Below, one piece after another: positions 1-9,332 of a stretch of DNA of 64,000 nt; the first letter of the stretch is position 1, and each line of letters starts with the position of its first letter. This DNA is from Virgibacillus_F necropolis_A (GTDB taxonomy: Bacteria; Bacillota; Bacilli; Bacillales; Amphibacillaceae). The stretch is from assembly GCF_044793635.1 (NCBI RefSeq), contig NZ_CP084992.1:2108001-2172000 (forward strand), read 5' to 3'. The notes under the pieces were generated by a model. That model was given only the letters and a program-made list of their open reading frames with translations, was not told the DNA's origin and ran no database searches. Both the position numbers and the translations under genes were made by a program.

Positions 1-124
1 ACTTTAATAATGAGGGCATTGCGATAACGACAACTAAGACGCCGATGATAATACCTATAACTACAGGGAAAAGCCAAGATTTCTTTTTCTTATGTGGTGG
101 ATATTGATTATTGTAATCATCCAT
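1..124 (-). CDS. htrC: HtrA-like serine protease, N-terminal fragment (HtrC/YycK position)
   Basis: Only the first 41 codons lie in the window; the gene runs off the left edge. The fragment begins MDDYNNQYPPHKKKKSW and continues into a hydrophobic segment rich in V, I and G, which fits a short cytoplasmic tail followed by one membrane anchor. A GGAAGGGATG ribosome site precedes the ATG at 124. In B. subtilis and relatives the gene after walJ (yycJ) encodes a membrane-anchored HtrA-type serine protease. The product name rests on this position and the N-terminal architecture, because the catalytic domain is not visible. Confidence 0.6.
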   Translation of the reverse strand, partial: MDDYNNQYPPHKKKKSWLFPVVIGIIIGVLVVVIAMPSLLK

Positions 125-163
125 CCTATCATCCCTTCCATCACACGTGGCGTCTTGCCATAC

Positions 164-961
164 TTATACTACCTCATACAAGTCCGTTGCTTTCTTCGGG
201 TCTGTATCCATGATCTTGATTGTCTTGTTGACTGCAACGCCACGCTCTTCTAACACATTGCTAACCGACATTCGGGCTAGATCTTTCATATTATTATCTT
301 GACTTAAATGTGCTAAATAAATACGTTTTGTTTGATTGCCAATAATATCATATAGTGCTAAACCGCAATCTTCATTTGAAACATGTCCAGAATCACCGAG
401 TATGCGTCGTTTGACATTCCAGGGATATCGGCCCATCCGAAGCATCCCCACGTCATGGTTCGCCTCAAATATATAAGCATCTGCATCTTCTACTGTTTTC
501 TTAATACGTTCAGAAACGTAGCCAAGGTCGGTTACCAATGCAACCTTTTTATTGTCATGGCGAAAGGTATAAAACATCGGTTCCGCTGCATCATGTGAGA
601 CACCGAATGACTCAATGTCCATGTCGCTAAATGTTTTTACTTCTTCCATACCAAAGTGAAATTTCTGGTCCAACGCAATTTTGCCTATTGAACCTTCCAT
701 TGCTTTCCACGTTTTTTCATTTGCATAGATTGGTAAATTATATTTACGAGCGATGATTCCTAGACCCTTTATATGATCACTATGCTCATGCGTAACCAAT
801 ATACCAGTTAGTTTCGTCGGATCAACACGTACTTCACTTAGAAGCTTGTCCATTTGCTTTCCGCTTAATCCAGCATCCACCAAAATTTTTTCTTTTTCTG
901 ATTCAATATAAAAAGCATTCCCTGTACTGCCTGATGCTAGTACACTAAAACGTAAAGTCAT
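164..961 (-). CDS. walJ: WalJ/YycJ metallo-beta-lactamase-fold hydrolase
   Basis: A 265-residue metallo-beta-lactamase-fold protein of the YycJ family. The metal-binding motif HEHSDH lies at residues 58-63 after the characteristic opening LASGSTGN, and further histidines and aspartates follow (SHDAAEP, EANHD, SGHVSNED). YycJ proteins are thought to act as nucleases linking WalRK signalling to DNA maintenance; the in vivo substrate is uncertain. It is the fifth gene of the wal operon. Its ATG overlaps the walI stop by four bases, so translation is probably coupled. Confidence 0.9.
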   Translation of the reverse strand: MTLRFSVLASGSTGNAFYIESEKEKILVDAGLSGKQMDKLLSEVRVDPTKLTGILVTHEHSDHIKGLGIIARKYNLPIYANEKTWKAMEGSIGKIALDQKFHFGMEEVKTFSDMDIESFGVSHDAAEPMFYTFRHDNKKVALVTDLGYVSERIKKTVEDADAYIFEANHDVGMLRMGRYPWNVKRRILGDSGHVSNEDCGLALYDIIGNQTKRIYLAHLSQDNNMKDLARMSVSNVLEERGVAVNKTIKIMDTDPKKATDLYEVV

Positions 962-1902
962 TCCAATTCACTCCGATTTATTACTTCTAATCGCTTCGAT
1001 AAGAGATTTACAAAATATTGCTTCAAATCCTTATTTCCTTCAATAGTACCCACTTTTGCAATAATTTCCTGAATTGCCTTATTTAGGAATTCAACGTCAT
1101 CACTTGAGAATATATATCCTTCAATCGCATTAACAAAGTAATTACGCTCATCATTAACTGTTACTTTCCATGTTGGCGCAAATACTTGTGGCCCATCTGG
1201 AAGTGGAAGCCTTGTATGATAGCCAATTTCTGCATTTGATATTTCATCCCCAGGGTTTAACTCATTGTTCTGATTAAGGACTTTGATTGACTGTAGTGCC
1301 TTCATTAATAAAACCTTAGAGTCGTCCTGTTCTTTTACTTCTCCAAGCAACGTTTGTGTGTAAAAATTAATTTCATTTTTATCATTTAGGAATAATAAAA
1401 CAATTCCATTCTGATTAAAATAAATCGGCCGCTTATTTTTTTCCTGGAAAAATAGTATAACATTCAATTCTTTATTCCAATCCCAAAAAACATAACTATC
1501 ACTGGAAATTAAGGGTACCTTACTTTTAACCAAAGCTTCTATTTCTTCATCAGATGCATCCTCTGGAATAGGTAGCGGATCCTTTTGCCTGGAAATAATA
1601 AATTCCTGATCAATCACTACAGTTTCCTGACTTTCCAGAGATTTGAGTGGTTTCAAGGCATCTTCACTAAATTGCTGTTGTTGAACAGATATATAAGAAT
1701 CCTCTAAATCTTTGTCCGGTAGTTCTTCTTCATTAAATTTTATATTATCTGCTTTCAAATTTTCCTGTATGGTTGATTCTTGTTCTTCCGTTAATGACTC
1801 AACATCTGTCTCTTGTTGCTTCGATATATATTGTGTAAGTAAATATATGTCTAGAAGAAGGAAACAGAGGATAAAAAGTGTTTTAATTTGGCTCCATTGC
1901 AT
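958..1902 (-). CDS. walI: WalI/YycI regulator of the WalK kinase
   Basis: A 314-residue YycI-family protein. It has one N-terminal membrane segment (about residues 5-24, IKTLFILCFLLLDIYLL) and a large extracytoplasmic domain. With WalH it binds the WalK membrane region and restrains kinase activity (known for B. subtilis). I chose the ATG at 1902, giving MQWSQIK, because GGGGGGAG lies at good distance upstream; the open frame extends nine more codons without a comparable site. It overlaps the end of walH by 20 bases and the start of walJ by four, so it is part of one operon. Confidence 0.88.
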   Translation of the reverse strand: MQWSQIKTLFILCFLLLDIYLLTQYISKQQETDVESLTEEQESTIQENLKADNIKFNEEELPDKDLEDSYISVQQQQFSEDALKPLKSLESQETVVIDQEFIISRQKDPLPIPEDASDEEIEALVKSKVPLISSDSYVFWDWNKELNVILFFQEKNKRPIYFNQNGIVLLFLNDKNEINFYTQTLLGEVKEQDDSKVLLMKALQSIKVLNQNNELNPGDEISNAEIGYHTRLPLPDGPQVFAPTWKVTVNDERNYFVNAIEGYIFSSDDVEFLNKAIQEIIAKVGTIEGNKDLKQYFVNLLSKRLEVINRSELE

Positions 1903-3202
1903 CCACTGCTCCCCCCTTTTTCGGTTCAAAATCGATTAACTGCCATTCATCATCTAATTTTACAAACCATGCTGGAGTTAATGTTACCGAATAGGATGAG
2001 TCATCATTATACTCATACTCATATCCTATTTTAATATCTTGTATCGCAGCAAGATCGTACACATTAGAAAATTCACGCTCCAAATAGGAAATCAATTCCA
2101 CACCTGATTTAAGTGTTATTTCTTCCTTTTCTGGTAAAACCCGATTCAAACTAATTAGCGGCCTATTATAAATATATAAGTTACCGTTATTTCTAAATTG
2201 TTGTTCAATAGTTGAAAGGTTCGTATCACTGAAAGCAGGATACCCCTCATAATACATCCGGTAACGAATCATATTAATTTGTGAGTTAATTTTTACAAGC
2301 CGGAAATTATCAGTCCACCCTTTATGATCATTAATTTTCAACCTACTATACTGCAAAAGATCCAGTGCAGGGATTCGGTCAAAACCGGCATCAGAATACG
2401 CTGAGTTGATAAACTGGGCAGTTCTGCCACTATTCGATAATTTTAACTCACTAATACCATCTGTAAAAGAACTTCCCGATTTCTCAACTAAGGTAGTTTC
2501 ACTAAATAATGCATCTACTAAGCCTTTAGTTGGGGCGATATGCGTAACTGTATAACGCCTTTTATACAATGTTACACTATCAAGGGGAATATATATTGGG
2601 TTATTACCTATTTCAAATGTGATTAATTCGTTTAAGCCATTTTTCTCTTCCATATATGACAACAATAAATTATATTTACTTGCATTATTTACTATTGCCG
2701 TTGCCAGTGTCCGTCCACTTTCTGACATAAAGTGCATGGTTATTGAGGCATTAACTTGATTTAGTGTAAAACCAATTTTTTTAAAGGACAAATTAGGTAA
2801 GTCAACTGAATCCGAATTGTTAATCCTGAATAGGCTTCGTACTATTTCCATTGGAAGGGCTTCTGGAAATATAACTTCTACCCTTCTATTACCAATGGAC
2901 TGTTCTTTTTCTTGTGCTAATTGGAAGTCATTTAGTCTCCAGGATTGCATTTCCTCGTATAAACGCTGCCCACTATCATTATTCGCAAAACTATAATGCT
3001 CATTATTCGTGTGAAAGAGAATCGTACTTGGTCTAATCAGATCTTGATTTGTAAACGTTTTACCACCAATGTTAACATTTTGTAGATCTTGATCAGGTAA
3101 TACATCATCGTTCGGTTGAAAACTCCATAGTCCAAATGTCAACAACAAGCTAATTCCCACTAACATTGTTAACGTAAAGGATTTAATCGACTCCAACTTC
3201 AT
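1883..3202 (-). CDS. walH: WalH/YycH regulator of the WalK kinase
   Basis: A 439-residue YycH-family protein with one N-terminal membrane segment (about residues 8-27) and a long outer domain. It partners WalI to form the transmembrane inhibitory complex that tunes WalK. The sequence is weakly conserved, as is usual for this family, but position, size and topology fit. Its ATG shares one base with the walK stop (TAATG arrangement), so it is translationally coupled to the kinase. It is followed without a gap by walI. Confidence 0.88.
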   Translation of the reverse strand: MKLESIKSFTLTMLVGISLLLTFGLWSFQPNDDVLPDQDLQNVNIGGKTFTNQDLIRPSTILFHTNNEHYSFANNDSGQRLYEEMQSWRLNDFQLAQEKEQSIGNRRVEVIFPEALPMEIVRSLFRINNSDSVDLPNLSFKKIGFTLNQVNASITMHFMSESGRTLATAIVNNASKYNLLLSYMEEKNGLNELITFEIGNNPIYIPLDSVTLYKRRYTVTHIAPTKGLVDALFSETTLVEKSGSSFTDGISELKLSNSGRTAQFINSAYSDAGFDRIPALDLLQYSRLKINDHKGWTDNFRLVKINSQINMIRYRMYYEGYPAFSDTNLSTIEQQFRNNGNLYIYNRPLISLNRVLPEKEEITLKSGVELISYLEREFSNVYDLAAIQDIKIGYEYEYNDDSSYSVTLTPAWFVKLDDEWQLIDFEPKKGGAVDAMEPN

Positions 3203-5019
3203 TATTTATTCCTCCGCTTCTGGTTCATTAGCGGCAGTGTAAAGAGGATGGTTGTCCCTTTACCTTCTTTGCTTTTCGCCCAAATCCTACCGTAATGTGC
3301 TTCAACCAGTTCCTTTGCAATCGCAAGGCCTAATCCAGTTCCACCAAGCTTACGGTTTCTTGCTTTATCCGCGCGATAGAAGCGCTCAAAAATCTTGTCC
3401 AGTTTTTCAAAAGCGATGCCTGGCCCGTCATCCTGAATACTGATTAACAGTTGATGATTATTTTTTTCAACTTTAAAAAGAATTGTACCACCATTCGGGG
3501 AATATTTAATTGCATTTGAAATAATATTATCCAACACCTGTGTCATCTTATCTTTATCTAAATAAACGTAATTCTGTCCTTTTAAAAGATCACGTTTCAG
3601 ATTAATTTTCTCCGCAACGTTCATTTCAAAGCGGTCTATGATTTGATGGAAGTACGCAATAAAATCCGTTCTTTCTTTATGCAAACCATACTCTTTATGA
3701 TCCATTTTTGAAAGCTGCAGAAGATCGTTGACCATTCTAATCATTCGTTCCGTTTCATTTTGCGTTACACCTAAAAATCTAGGCGCAATTTCCTTGTCTT
3801 TCCATGCGCCATCCGTCAATGCTTCAATATAACTCCGCATAGTAGTCAACGGTGTTCTAAGCTCATGTGATACATTTGAAACAAAATCCCGACGTTCTTG
3901 TTCTACTTTTTCTTGTTCCGTAACATCACTAATAACCGTAATAAACCCAGTGATTTCCTCATCGTCATCTGAAATAATTGAAAAGTTTGCTCGAATTAGA
4001 AAATCTTCATCTTCCTCACCAAAGTCAATGATCATTGACCCAGTATCCTGTAATTCTGAAATATCCACTACTTTATCACTCAGCTGTAAAACATCTAGTA
4101 AAAATTCACCTTTTACATCATCTGGGTCCTTATCAATCAACTTAGCTGCAGCGTAGTTCATTAAAGTGACAGCGCCAGTATGATTGGTTGCAATTACACC
4201 ATCAGACATATTCGACATAACTGAACTAAGCTTTCGCCGCTCCTCTTCAGTTGTAGCGTATGAATGCCTAAGTTTATCATTTAAGTCATTAAATGTTTCT
4301 GCAAGATTCCCAATTTCATCCGTGCTATATACCTTTACCTTCTGTGAGAAGTCACTCTTTGCCATGGTTTGTGCTTGACGTCGCATTTCTTTAATAGGTT
4401 TGGTAATGGTTCTTGCTATTAAGACAGCCAATAAAGCTGACACAGTAACCGCAAGTATCGATCCTTTAAGAAATATTTGACTGATATCTTCTAGTTGCTT
4501 GTAAACACTTCCCATGGAAGCTTCCAGGTATATCGCACCTACCGTTTCACCACTACCATCTTTAAGCGATACCGCTAGTACATAAAATCTTTTTTCGGTT
4601 TCTGGTTTATAGACAACCTTTCGATCGGGAGTTCCATATAATAAAACATTTTGAACTAATTTATTTGTATTTCTTTTACCAATATTGTCTGTATAATCAT
4701 TTGTACCCAATATGCGGCCTTGTATGTTTACAACCTGCAGGCTCGTAATATCATTACGATCTATATCTCCTACAATGCTTTGTATTTCTGTCTTTAAATC
4801 CGTCTCTCCCTCAACACGCTCTTTAGCAAAAGCTTGCTCTAGATTAAGACTGAGGTATTCGACCCTACTATTGACTGATTCCATAAAGTTTGCCCTCAGC
4901 TTATCCTCTAATTCTCCCACAAAATAAGATCCAATTACCTGAATTGCAACAAGTAATAGCAAGATAAAAATAATGATAAACTTTAATTGAATGGAACGAA
5001 AGAATCCTACCTTTCTCAT
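3202..5019 (-). CDS. walK: WalK essential sensor histidine kinase
   Basis: A 605-residue sensor kinase for cell-wall homeostasis. Visible in order: membrane helix at about 11-33, extracytoplasmic Cache/PAS-like region, second helix at about 183-204, HAMP linker at about 202-254, PAS domain at about 262-370, HisKA phospho-acceptor motif VSHELRTP with His385, and an HATPase domain with the N box (DNIISNAIKYSP), G1 (DDGPGI) and G2 (GGTGLGLAIAKE). Length and layout match B. subtilis WalK. It begins six bases after walR and is co-transcribed with it. It phosphorylates WalR to control autolysin genes and is expected to bind the division machinery. Confidence 0.96.
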   Translation of the reverse strand: MRKVGFFRSIQLKFIIIFILLLLVAIQVIGSYFVGELEDKLRANFMESVNSRVEYLSLNLEQAFAKERVEGETDLKTEIQSIVGDIDRNDITSLQVVNIQGRILGTNDYTDNIGKRNTNKLVQNVLLYGTPDRKVVYKPETEKRFYVLAVSLKDGSGETVGAIYLEASMGSVYKQLEDISQIFLKGSILAVTVSALLAVLIARTITKPIKEMRRQAQTMAKSDFSQKVKVYSTDEIGNLAETFNDLNDKLRHSYATTEEERRKLSSVMSNMSDGVIATNHTGAVTLMNYAAAKLIDKDPDDVKGEFLLDVLQLSDKVVDISELQDTGSMIIDFGEEDEDFLIRANFSIISDDDEEITGFITVISDVTEQEKVEQERRDFVSNVSHELRTPLTTMRSYIEALTDGAWKDKEIAPRFLGVTQNETERMIRMVNDLLQLSKMDHKEYGLHKERTDFIAYFHQIIDRFEMNVAEKINLKRDLLKGQNYVYLDKDKMTQVLDNIISNAIKYSPNGGTILFKVEKNNHQLLISIQDDGPGIAFEKLDKIFERFYRADKARNRKLGGTGLGLAIAKELVEAHYGRIWAKSKEGKGTTILFTLPLMNQKRRNK

Positions 5020-5025
5020 AAAAAC

Positions 5026-5739
5026 CTACTCCTGCTCAGGATTACGTAAATAATACCCGACACCTCGACGTGTCACGATCCAATTTGGATTACTTGGACT
5101 TTCTTCAATTTTTTCACGCAAACGACGAACTGTCACGTCTACTGTTCGTACATCTCCAAAATAATCATAACCCCACACTGTTTCAAGCAAATGTTCACGG
5201 GTCATAACCTGACCTATATGTCTTGCTAAGTAATGCAGGAGTTCGAATTCACGATGTGTTAATTCAACCTGATCTCCATTACGCGTGACTGCATATGCGT
5301 CTGGGTGAATCACCAAACTACCAATGACGATGTCTTTTGTTGTTTTCACCGCATCATCTGGAACTGCTTGTAAACGACGTAGGTTTGCCTTCACTCTCGC
5401 AACAAGCTCGCGATTACTGAACGGCTTTGTAACATAGTCATCTGCACCAAGCTCAAGTCCTAATACTTTATCGATTTCGGAGTCCTTTGCTGTCAGCATA
5501 ATGATTGGCATGGATTGTGTTTTACGAATCTCACGACACACTTCATTCCCATCTTTATTTGGCAGCATAATATCTAATAAGACTAAGTCTGGTTTTTCCC
5601 GTTCAGCAAGCTCGATTGCTTCGTCTCCATCATATGCACAAACTACTTTATATCCTTCTTTTTCTAAGTTGAATTTTAATATATCTGCAATTGGTTGTTC
5701 ATCATCTACTACTAATATTTTTTGACTCAATTTAGCCAC
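5026..5739 (-). CDS. walR: WalR essential response regulator (OmpR family)
   Basis: A 237-residue OmpR/PhoB-type regulator. The receiver domain covers about residues 7-120 with acidic pair DDE (12-14), phospho-acceptor Asp56 (LLDIMLP) and conserved Lys in the VTKPF motif. A winged-helix DNA-binding domain covers about 135-232. WalR activates peptidoglycan hydrolase genes through TGTWAH-N5-TGTWAH direct repeats (known). The start is GTG at 5739 behind AAAGGATG. It is the first gene of the wal operon; the 140-base gap upstream presumably holds the operon promoter, but I could not assign boxes with certainty. Confidence 0.96.
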   Translation of the reverse strand: MAKLSQKILVVDDEQPIADILKFNLEKEGYKVVCAYDGDEAIELAEREKPDLVLLDIMLPNKDGNEVCREIRKTQSMPIIMLTAKDSEIDKVLGLELGADDYVTKPFSNRELVARVKANLRRLQAVPDDAVKTTKDIVIGSLVIHPDAYAVTRNGDQVELTHREFELLHYLARHIGQVMTREHLLETVWGYDYFGDVRTVDVTVRRLREKIEESPSNPNWIVTRRGVGYYLRNPEQE

Positions 5740-5831
5740 ATCCTTTTATGACATTCTTATTTTTTAGTTTATCATATTACGAAAGAAAACTCTCATCAGT
5801 TGTGCGAAGTAAAAAGTACCTTATATAAGAA

Positions 5832-5865
5832 AAGACTAACTCGTTCAATAAATCGAGTTAGTCTT
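5832..5865 (-). terminator. Terminator after the M23 peptidase gene
   Basis: A 12-bp perfect stem (AAGACTAACTCG / CGAGTTAGTCTT) with a 10-base loop. On the minus strand it is followed by TTCTTATATAA. It lies 15 bases after the stop of the peptidase gene at 5881 and separates that gene from walR. Confidence 0.85.
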
Positions 5866-5880
5866 GTTTGTATAATTGAT

Positions 5881-7341
5881 TTAGAAATAGCTTGCTGGCC
5901 TTTCTAATGAGCCATTTACATGGACTTCAAAGTGTAAATGAACACCTGTCGAGTTCCCTGTAGTTCCCATGACTCCAATTTGACTGCCGCGTTTTACTGT
6001 TTGACCAGTTTGAACGCCTATTGAAGAAAGGTGCGCATATATCGTTCTCATACCATTATTATGATCAATCACAATCTTGTTTCCGAAACTTCCATCACGC
6101 CCCGCTTCAACTACAACACCGTTATCAGCTGCCAGGATTGCCCGGTTGCTTGGACGAGCGATATCCATTCCTTTATGCATACGGCCCCAACGTTGACCCA
6201 CATCACTCGATACATATCCACCAATAGTCGGCCAGTGTAAGTTTCCAGTTCCGCGTGAAGAGATCACTTTAGTTCCTTTAATGATGATGTCTTTCACAGG
6301 CTCTTTTGTGACAGTTTCTGTTATTACTTCTTTAGCGGTTTGCTGTCCGTTTGTCATTTCAATAGCATAATGTACTTCTCTTTTGCCATCTGTACCATCT
6401 TGCTTAGTTTTTTCTTCACCTTTGTATAAATCATCTGATTCAATAATTTTCGTTTCATGTTTAATGGTTTCTTCTACCAATTTTTCTTTTTTAACAATTA
6501 CATTTACAAAAGGAGCGTATTCCATCACGTTCAGTTCTTCTCCAATTTGTAAAATAGAATCTTCTGTTAGTGATGAGTTTAGTTCTAGTAACTTCTTGGT
6601 TGATAGATCATACTTGCTTGCAATTTGCCCAAGTACTTCTCCTTGCTCAACTTTATGTTTCTTCACTTCTAAAGTTCCTTTTTCGATCATCTTGACCCCT
6701 TGTTTAACTGTCAAAACATCCTGTGGTGAAGTCTTTTTTTCTTCCATTGTTACTTTTTCAGATAAAGTTACTTCAGTAACAGTGGAATCACCTTTGGATA
6801 AACTTGTTTCATCCTGTTTCGGTTCGTTCTTTTTCGTTTCATCTTTTGCTTCTATTTTATTTAATATGTCCTCACTTACATATTTTGCTTTGTAAGCTTT
6901 TAAGACCTCTTGAACTATTTTTTTGTTGTTAAAATACCCAACTGTTTTATCAGCAATTTTTAACTCAACCGCTTTTGCTTTAATGGAAAGCCCATTTTCT
7001 AATGTCTTTGCTACTTTCTCATTATTGTATGTAGGATTGAACACTTTCTCAGGTATAAGTGATACCTTTTCGCCGATTGCAATGGTATATTTATTGAACT
7101 GTTCTTCACCTGTTGCAATTTTTGCATCGATTTTATCCTGTACAACGGACCGATCGTCAACTTTCCCAATATGTTTCCCATTCATATAGACATGGTACAC
7201 AATTCCGAGTTCATTGGATGCAGCCAATACTGTAGTTGTGAAAATTAAACTGAAGGCTAAGCAAGTTAATAATACTACTTTGTTCAAAATGCTTAAGTGC
7301 CTACGTCTTCCTTGCATTTTAGTATAATTACGATTAAACAC
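5881..7341 (-). CDS. LysM/G5/M23 peptidoglycan endopeptidase
   Basis: A 486-residue secreted or membrane-anchored cell-wall hydrolase. An N-terminal hydrophobic segment (about 20-40, ending VLAASN) could be a signal peptide or anchor. A LysM domain lies at about 228-275, a G5-type domain at about 280-362, and a C-terminal M23/LytM domain at about 375-486. The zinc motifs of M23 are present: HKGMD and HLHFE. It should cut peptide cross-links in peptidoglycan. The start is GTG at 7341 behind AGGGGGA. It lies just upstream of walRK and has a candidate WalR box in its promoter region, so WalR control is plausible. The middle region (160-210) is Lys/Glu-rich and probably unstructured. Confidence 0.9.
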   Translation of the reverse strand: MFNRNYTKMQGRRRHLSILNKVVLLTCLAFSLIFTTTVLAASNELGIVYHVYMNGKHIGKVDDRSVVQDKIDAKIATGEEQFNKYTIAIGEKVSLIPEKVFNPTYNNEKVAKTLENGLSIKAKAVELKIADKTVGYFNNKKIVQEVLKAYKAKYVSEDILNKIEAKDETKKNEPKQDETSLSKGDSTVTEVTLSEKVTMEEKKTSPQDVLTVKQGVKMIEKGTLEVKKHKVEQGEVLGQIASKYDLSTKKLLELNSSLTEDSILQIGEELNVMEYAPFVNVIVKKEKLVEETIKHETKIIESDDLYKGEEKTKQDGTDGKREVHYAIEMTNGQQTAKEVITETVTKEPVKDIIIKGTKVISSRGTGNLHWPTIGGYVSSDVGQRWGRMHKGMDIARPSNRAILAADNGVVVEAGRDGSFGNKIVIDHNNGMRTIYAHLSSIGVQTGQTVKRGSQIGVMGTTGNSTGVHLHFEVHVNGSLERPASYF

Positions 7342-7454
7342 GATGGTATTTCCCCCTGATCATTTAAAACATTTCTCTAATATAAGTAGACTTTCTCAAT
7401 GTCCTTTCCTAATTTATCATAGGTTTAGTTAATTAGTAACAGGGTATAGTGAAC

Positions 7455-7471
7455 TGTAATCGAACTGTATA
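7455..7471 (+). promoter_or_regulatory. Candidate WalR-binding direct repeat
   Basis: TGTAAT-CGAAC-TGTATA, read on the plus strand, matches the WalR consensus TGTWAH-N5-TGTWAH at 11 of 12 defined positions, with the correct 5-base spacer. It lies about 115 bases upstream of the start of the M23 peptidase, whose family is typical of the WalR regulon. A second, worse-spaced pair of TGTAAG hexamers is nearby on the minus strand. Confidence 0.5.
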
Positions 7472-7733
7472 ATAACTTACAATTTCTTACACTTTATTCG
7501 ATGTAAAATTACACAATAAAAGAAATAATAGTATTTTGGGATAATATATTAATCTTTTTTTCGACATACATTACAATATTATTACAAAAAATTATGTCGA
7601 ATTTCCTGTTTTTATGGAAATATAAGTAAATTAGCATCCGCATTTCATGAAAGTCAGAGAATATAATATTGAATAAGACAAGTTTAAAATAATCAACTTT
7701 CCTCAATTCAGGAAAGTATTGAAAGCAAAAAAA
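7472..7733. other. AT-rich intergenic region, no gene seen
   Basis: This stretch lies between the peptidase promoter region and the purA terminator. It is very AT-rich. The one open frame on the minus strand (65 codons) has no convincing ribosome site and a composition typical of chance, so I do not call it. I see no RNA gene or repeat here. Confidence 0.5.
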
Positions 7734-7780
7734 GATAACTCAACCAATCGTCCTAGGAACGAGATTGAGTTATCCTTTTT
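7727..7780. terminator. Bidirectional terminator after purA
   Basis: Stem GATAACTCAA (7734-7743) / TTGAGTTATC (7765-7774). It is flanked by seven A on the left and five T on the right, so it can act in both directions. Its main role is to end purA transcription on the minus strand, 35 bases after the stop. Confidence 0.85.
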
Positions 7781-7809
7781 ATTTATAATGTCGCTCAGAG
7801 CTTTTGCTT

Positions 7810-9096
7810 TTAGCTATATACGCTACGTACGACGTTTGTTTGGGTTCTGTCTGGTCCAACTGAAAAGATTGATAGTGGTATTTCTGTTAATTGTGAAATA
7901 CGCTCTAAATAATGGCGTGCATTCTCTGGTAAATCATGAAGACTTCTTACCCCAGTAATATCCTCTGTCCAACCAGGCATTTCTTCGTATACCGGCTCAC
8001 ATTCCGCCAAAATGGATAAGCTGGCAGGAAATTCATTCATTACTTTCCCTTTATACTTGTATGAAACACATATTTTCAATGTTTCAATTCCCGTTAATAC
8101 GTCAAGTGAGTTCAGTGATAAATCTGTGATTCCACTAACACGTCTAGCATGTCGCACAACAACACTATCAAACCAACCTACACGACGTGGTCTTCCAGTA
8201 GTCGTTCCATATTCACGGCCAACTTCACGTATTTGATCGCCGACTTCATCATGTAATTCAGTTGGGAAAGGACCATCTCCAACACGTGTTGTGTAGGCCT
8301 TTGATACACCAACAACATGATTGATTTTCGTAGGTCCAACACCTGAGCCAATTGTAACTCCGCCAGCAATTGGATTGGACGATGTAACAAACGGGTATGT
8401 TCCTTGATCGATATCAAGCATAACCCCTTGAGCACCTTCAAACAACACACGACGACCATCGTCAAGCGCGTCATTTAATACAACAGATGTATCAACTACA
8501 TACTTTGCAAGCTCTTGCCCATATTCATAATACTCATCGACAATTTCGTCCACACTAACAGGGTCGACTTCATATACTTTTTCGAATAAGCGATTTTTCT
8601 CGTTTACATTTTGTTCTACTTTTGCACGGAACGTATCTTTGTCCAGAAGATCAGCAATACGGATCCCAACACGCGCAGCTTTATCCATGTACGCTGGACC
8701 GATACCTTTCTTCGTTGTTCCTATTTTATTTATTCCTTTTTCTTCTTCTTGAAGGATATCTAATTTTAAATGGTAAGGCAAAATAATGTGCGCCCGATTA
8801 CTAATACGCAAGTTATCTGTTGTAACGTTACGCTCATGTAAATATGCAAGCTCTTCTTTAAATGCTTTCGGGTCAATAACCATTCCATTTCCTAATACGC
8901 AAGTTTTATCTGAAAAGAAAATTCCAGATGGAATTAAATGCAACTTGTACGTAATTCCATCAAACTTGATTGTATGTCCAGCGTTATTACCACCCTGGTA
9001 TCTTGCAACTACTTCTGCATTCTGAGAAAGAAAATCGGTAATCTTACCTTTTCCCTCGTCTCCCCATTGCGTTCCAACTACTACTACTGAGGACAT
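7810..9096 (-). CDS. purA: Adenylosuccinate synthetase
   Basis: A 428-residue enzyme that converts IMP, aspartate and GTP to adenylosuccinate, the first committed step to AMP. The N-terminal GTP-binding loop GTQWGDEGKGK (residues 8-18) is intact, as are the GNNAGHT, IGTTKKGIGPAY and GEYGTTTGRPRR-type motifs. The ATG at 9096 was chosen because GGAGGT precedes it by six bases; the open frame runs 26 codons further upstream with no ribosome site and through the promoter. A PurBox and a SigA-type promoter lie directly upstream, so it is expected to be repressed by PurR. Confidence 0.97.
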   Translation of the reverse strand: MSSVVVVGTQWGDEGKGKITDFLSQNAEVVARYQGGNNAGHTIKFDGITYKLHLIPSGIFFSDKTCVLGNGMVIDPKAFKEELAYLHERNVTTDNLRISNRAHIILPYHLKLDILQEEEKGINKIGTTKKGIGPAYMDKAARVGIRIADLLDKDTFRAKVEQNVNEKNRLFEKVYEVDPVSVDEIVDEYYEYGQELAKYVVDTSVVLNDALDDGRRVLFEGAQGVMLDIDQGTYPFVTSSNPIAGGVTIGSGVGPTKINHVVGVSKAYTTRVGDGPFPTELHDEVGDQIREVGREYGTTTGRPRRVGWFDSVVVRHARRVSGITDLSLNSLDVLTGIETLKICVSYKYKGKVMNEFPASLSILAECEPVYEEMPGWTEDITGVRSLHDLPENARHYLERISQLTEIPLSIFSVGPDRTQTNVVRSVYS

Positions 9097-9145
9097 AGTG
9101 CACCTCCACTGTATAATCATTTGTATTTTAGTAAGTAACAGCGTA

Positions 9146-9174
9146 ATTTTATCAATATCACAGGAATTAGTCAA
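9146..9174 (-). promoter_or_regulatory. purA promoter (SigA type)
   Basis: On the minus strand: -35 TTGACT (9169-9174), 17-base spacer, -10 TAAAAT (9146-9151). The start codon is about 50 bases downstream of the -10 box. Confidence 0.75.
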
Positions 9175-9178
9175 GTTA

Positions 9179-9222
9179 GAACACGAACGTTGCGTTAATA
9201 AAATTTAGTAACGTTCGGCAAA
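9179..9222 (-). promoter_or_regulatory. PurBox pair (PurR operator) upstream of purA
   Basis: Inverted repeat CGAACGTT (9184-9191) and AACGTTCG (9210-9217). The CGAA and TTCG cores are 26 bases apart, which equals two 14-bp PurBoxes with central CGAA separated by 16 bases, the arrangement known for B. subtilis PurR targets. It lies immediately upstream of the -35 box. Confidence 0.75.
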
Positions 9223-9297
9223 AGTGAGATTATGTTGATGCTAAGCTACTATCGCTTGATATTTAACTCCACAATCGATCTTCGTGTAAAAATCAAA

Positions 9298-9331
9298 AAA
9301 AGTGCGCCTCTTCATAATGAGACACACTTTT
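9298..9331 (-). terminator. Terminator after dnaC
   Basis: On the minus strand AAAAGTGTGTCTC pairs with GAGGCGCACTTTT through two G-U wobbles, followed by a T run. The stem begins two bases after the dnaC stop. Confidence 0.85.
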
Positions 9332-9332
9332 C

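Noticed and set aside
6383..6895. Long plus-strand frame opposite the M23 peptidase
   Set aside because: Antisense shadow of a well-supported gene; serine-rich composition typical of reverse reading.
7509..7706. Minus-strand open frame of 65 codons
   Set aside because: AT-rich chance frame without ribosome site or recognisable family; lies in the peptidase-purA gap.
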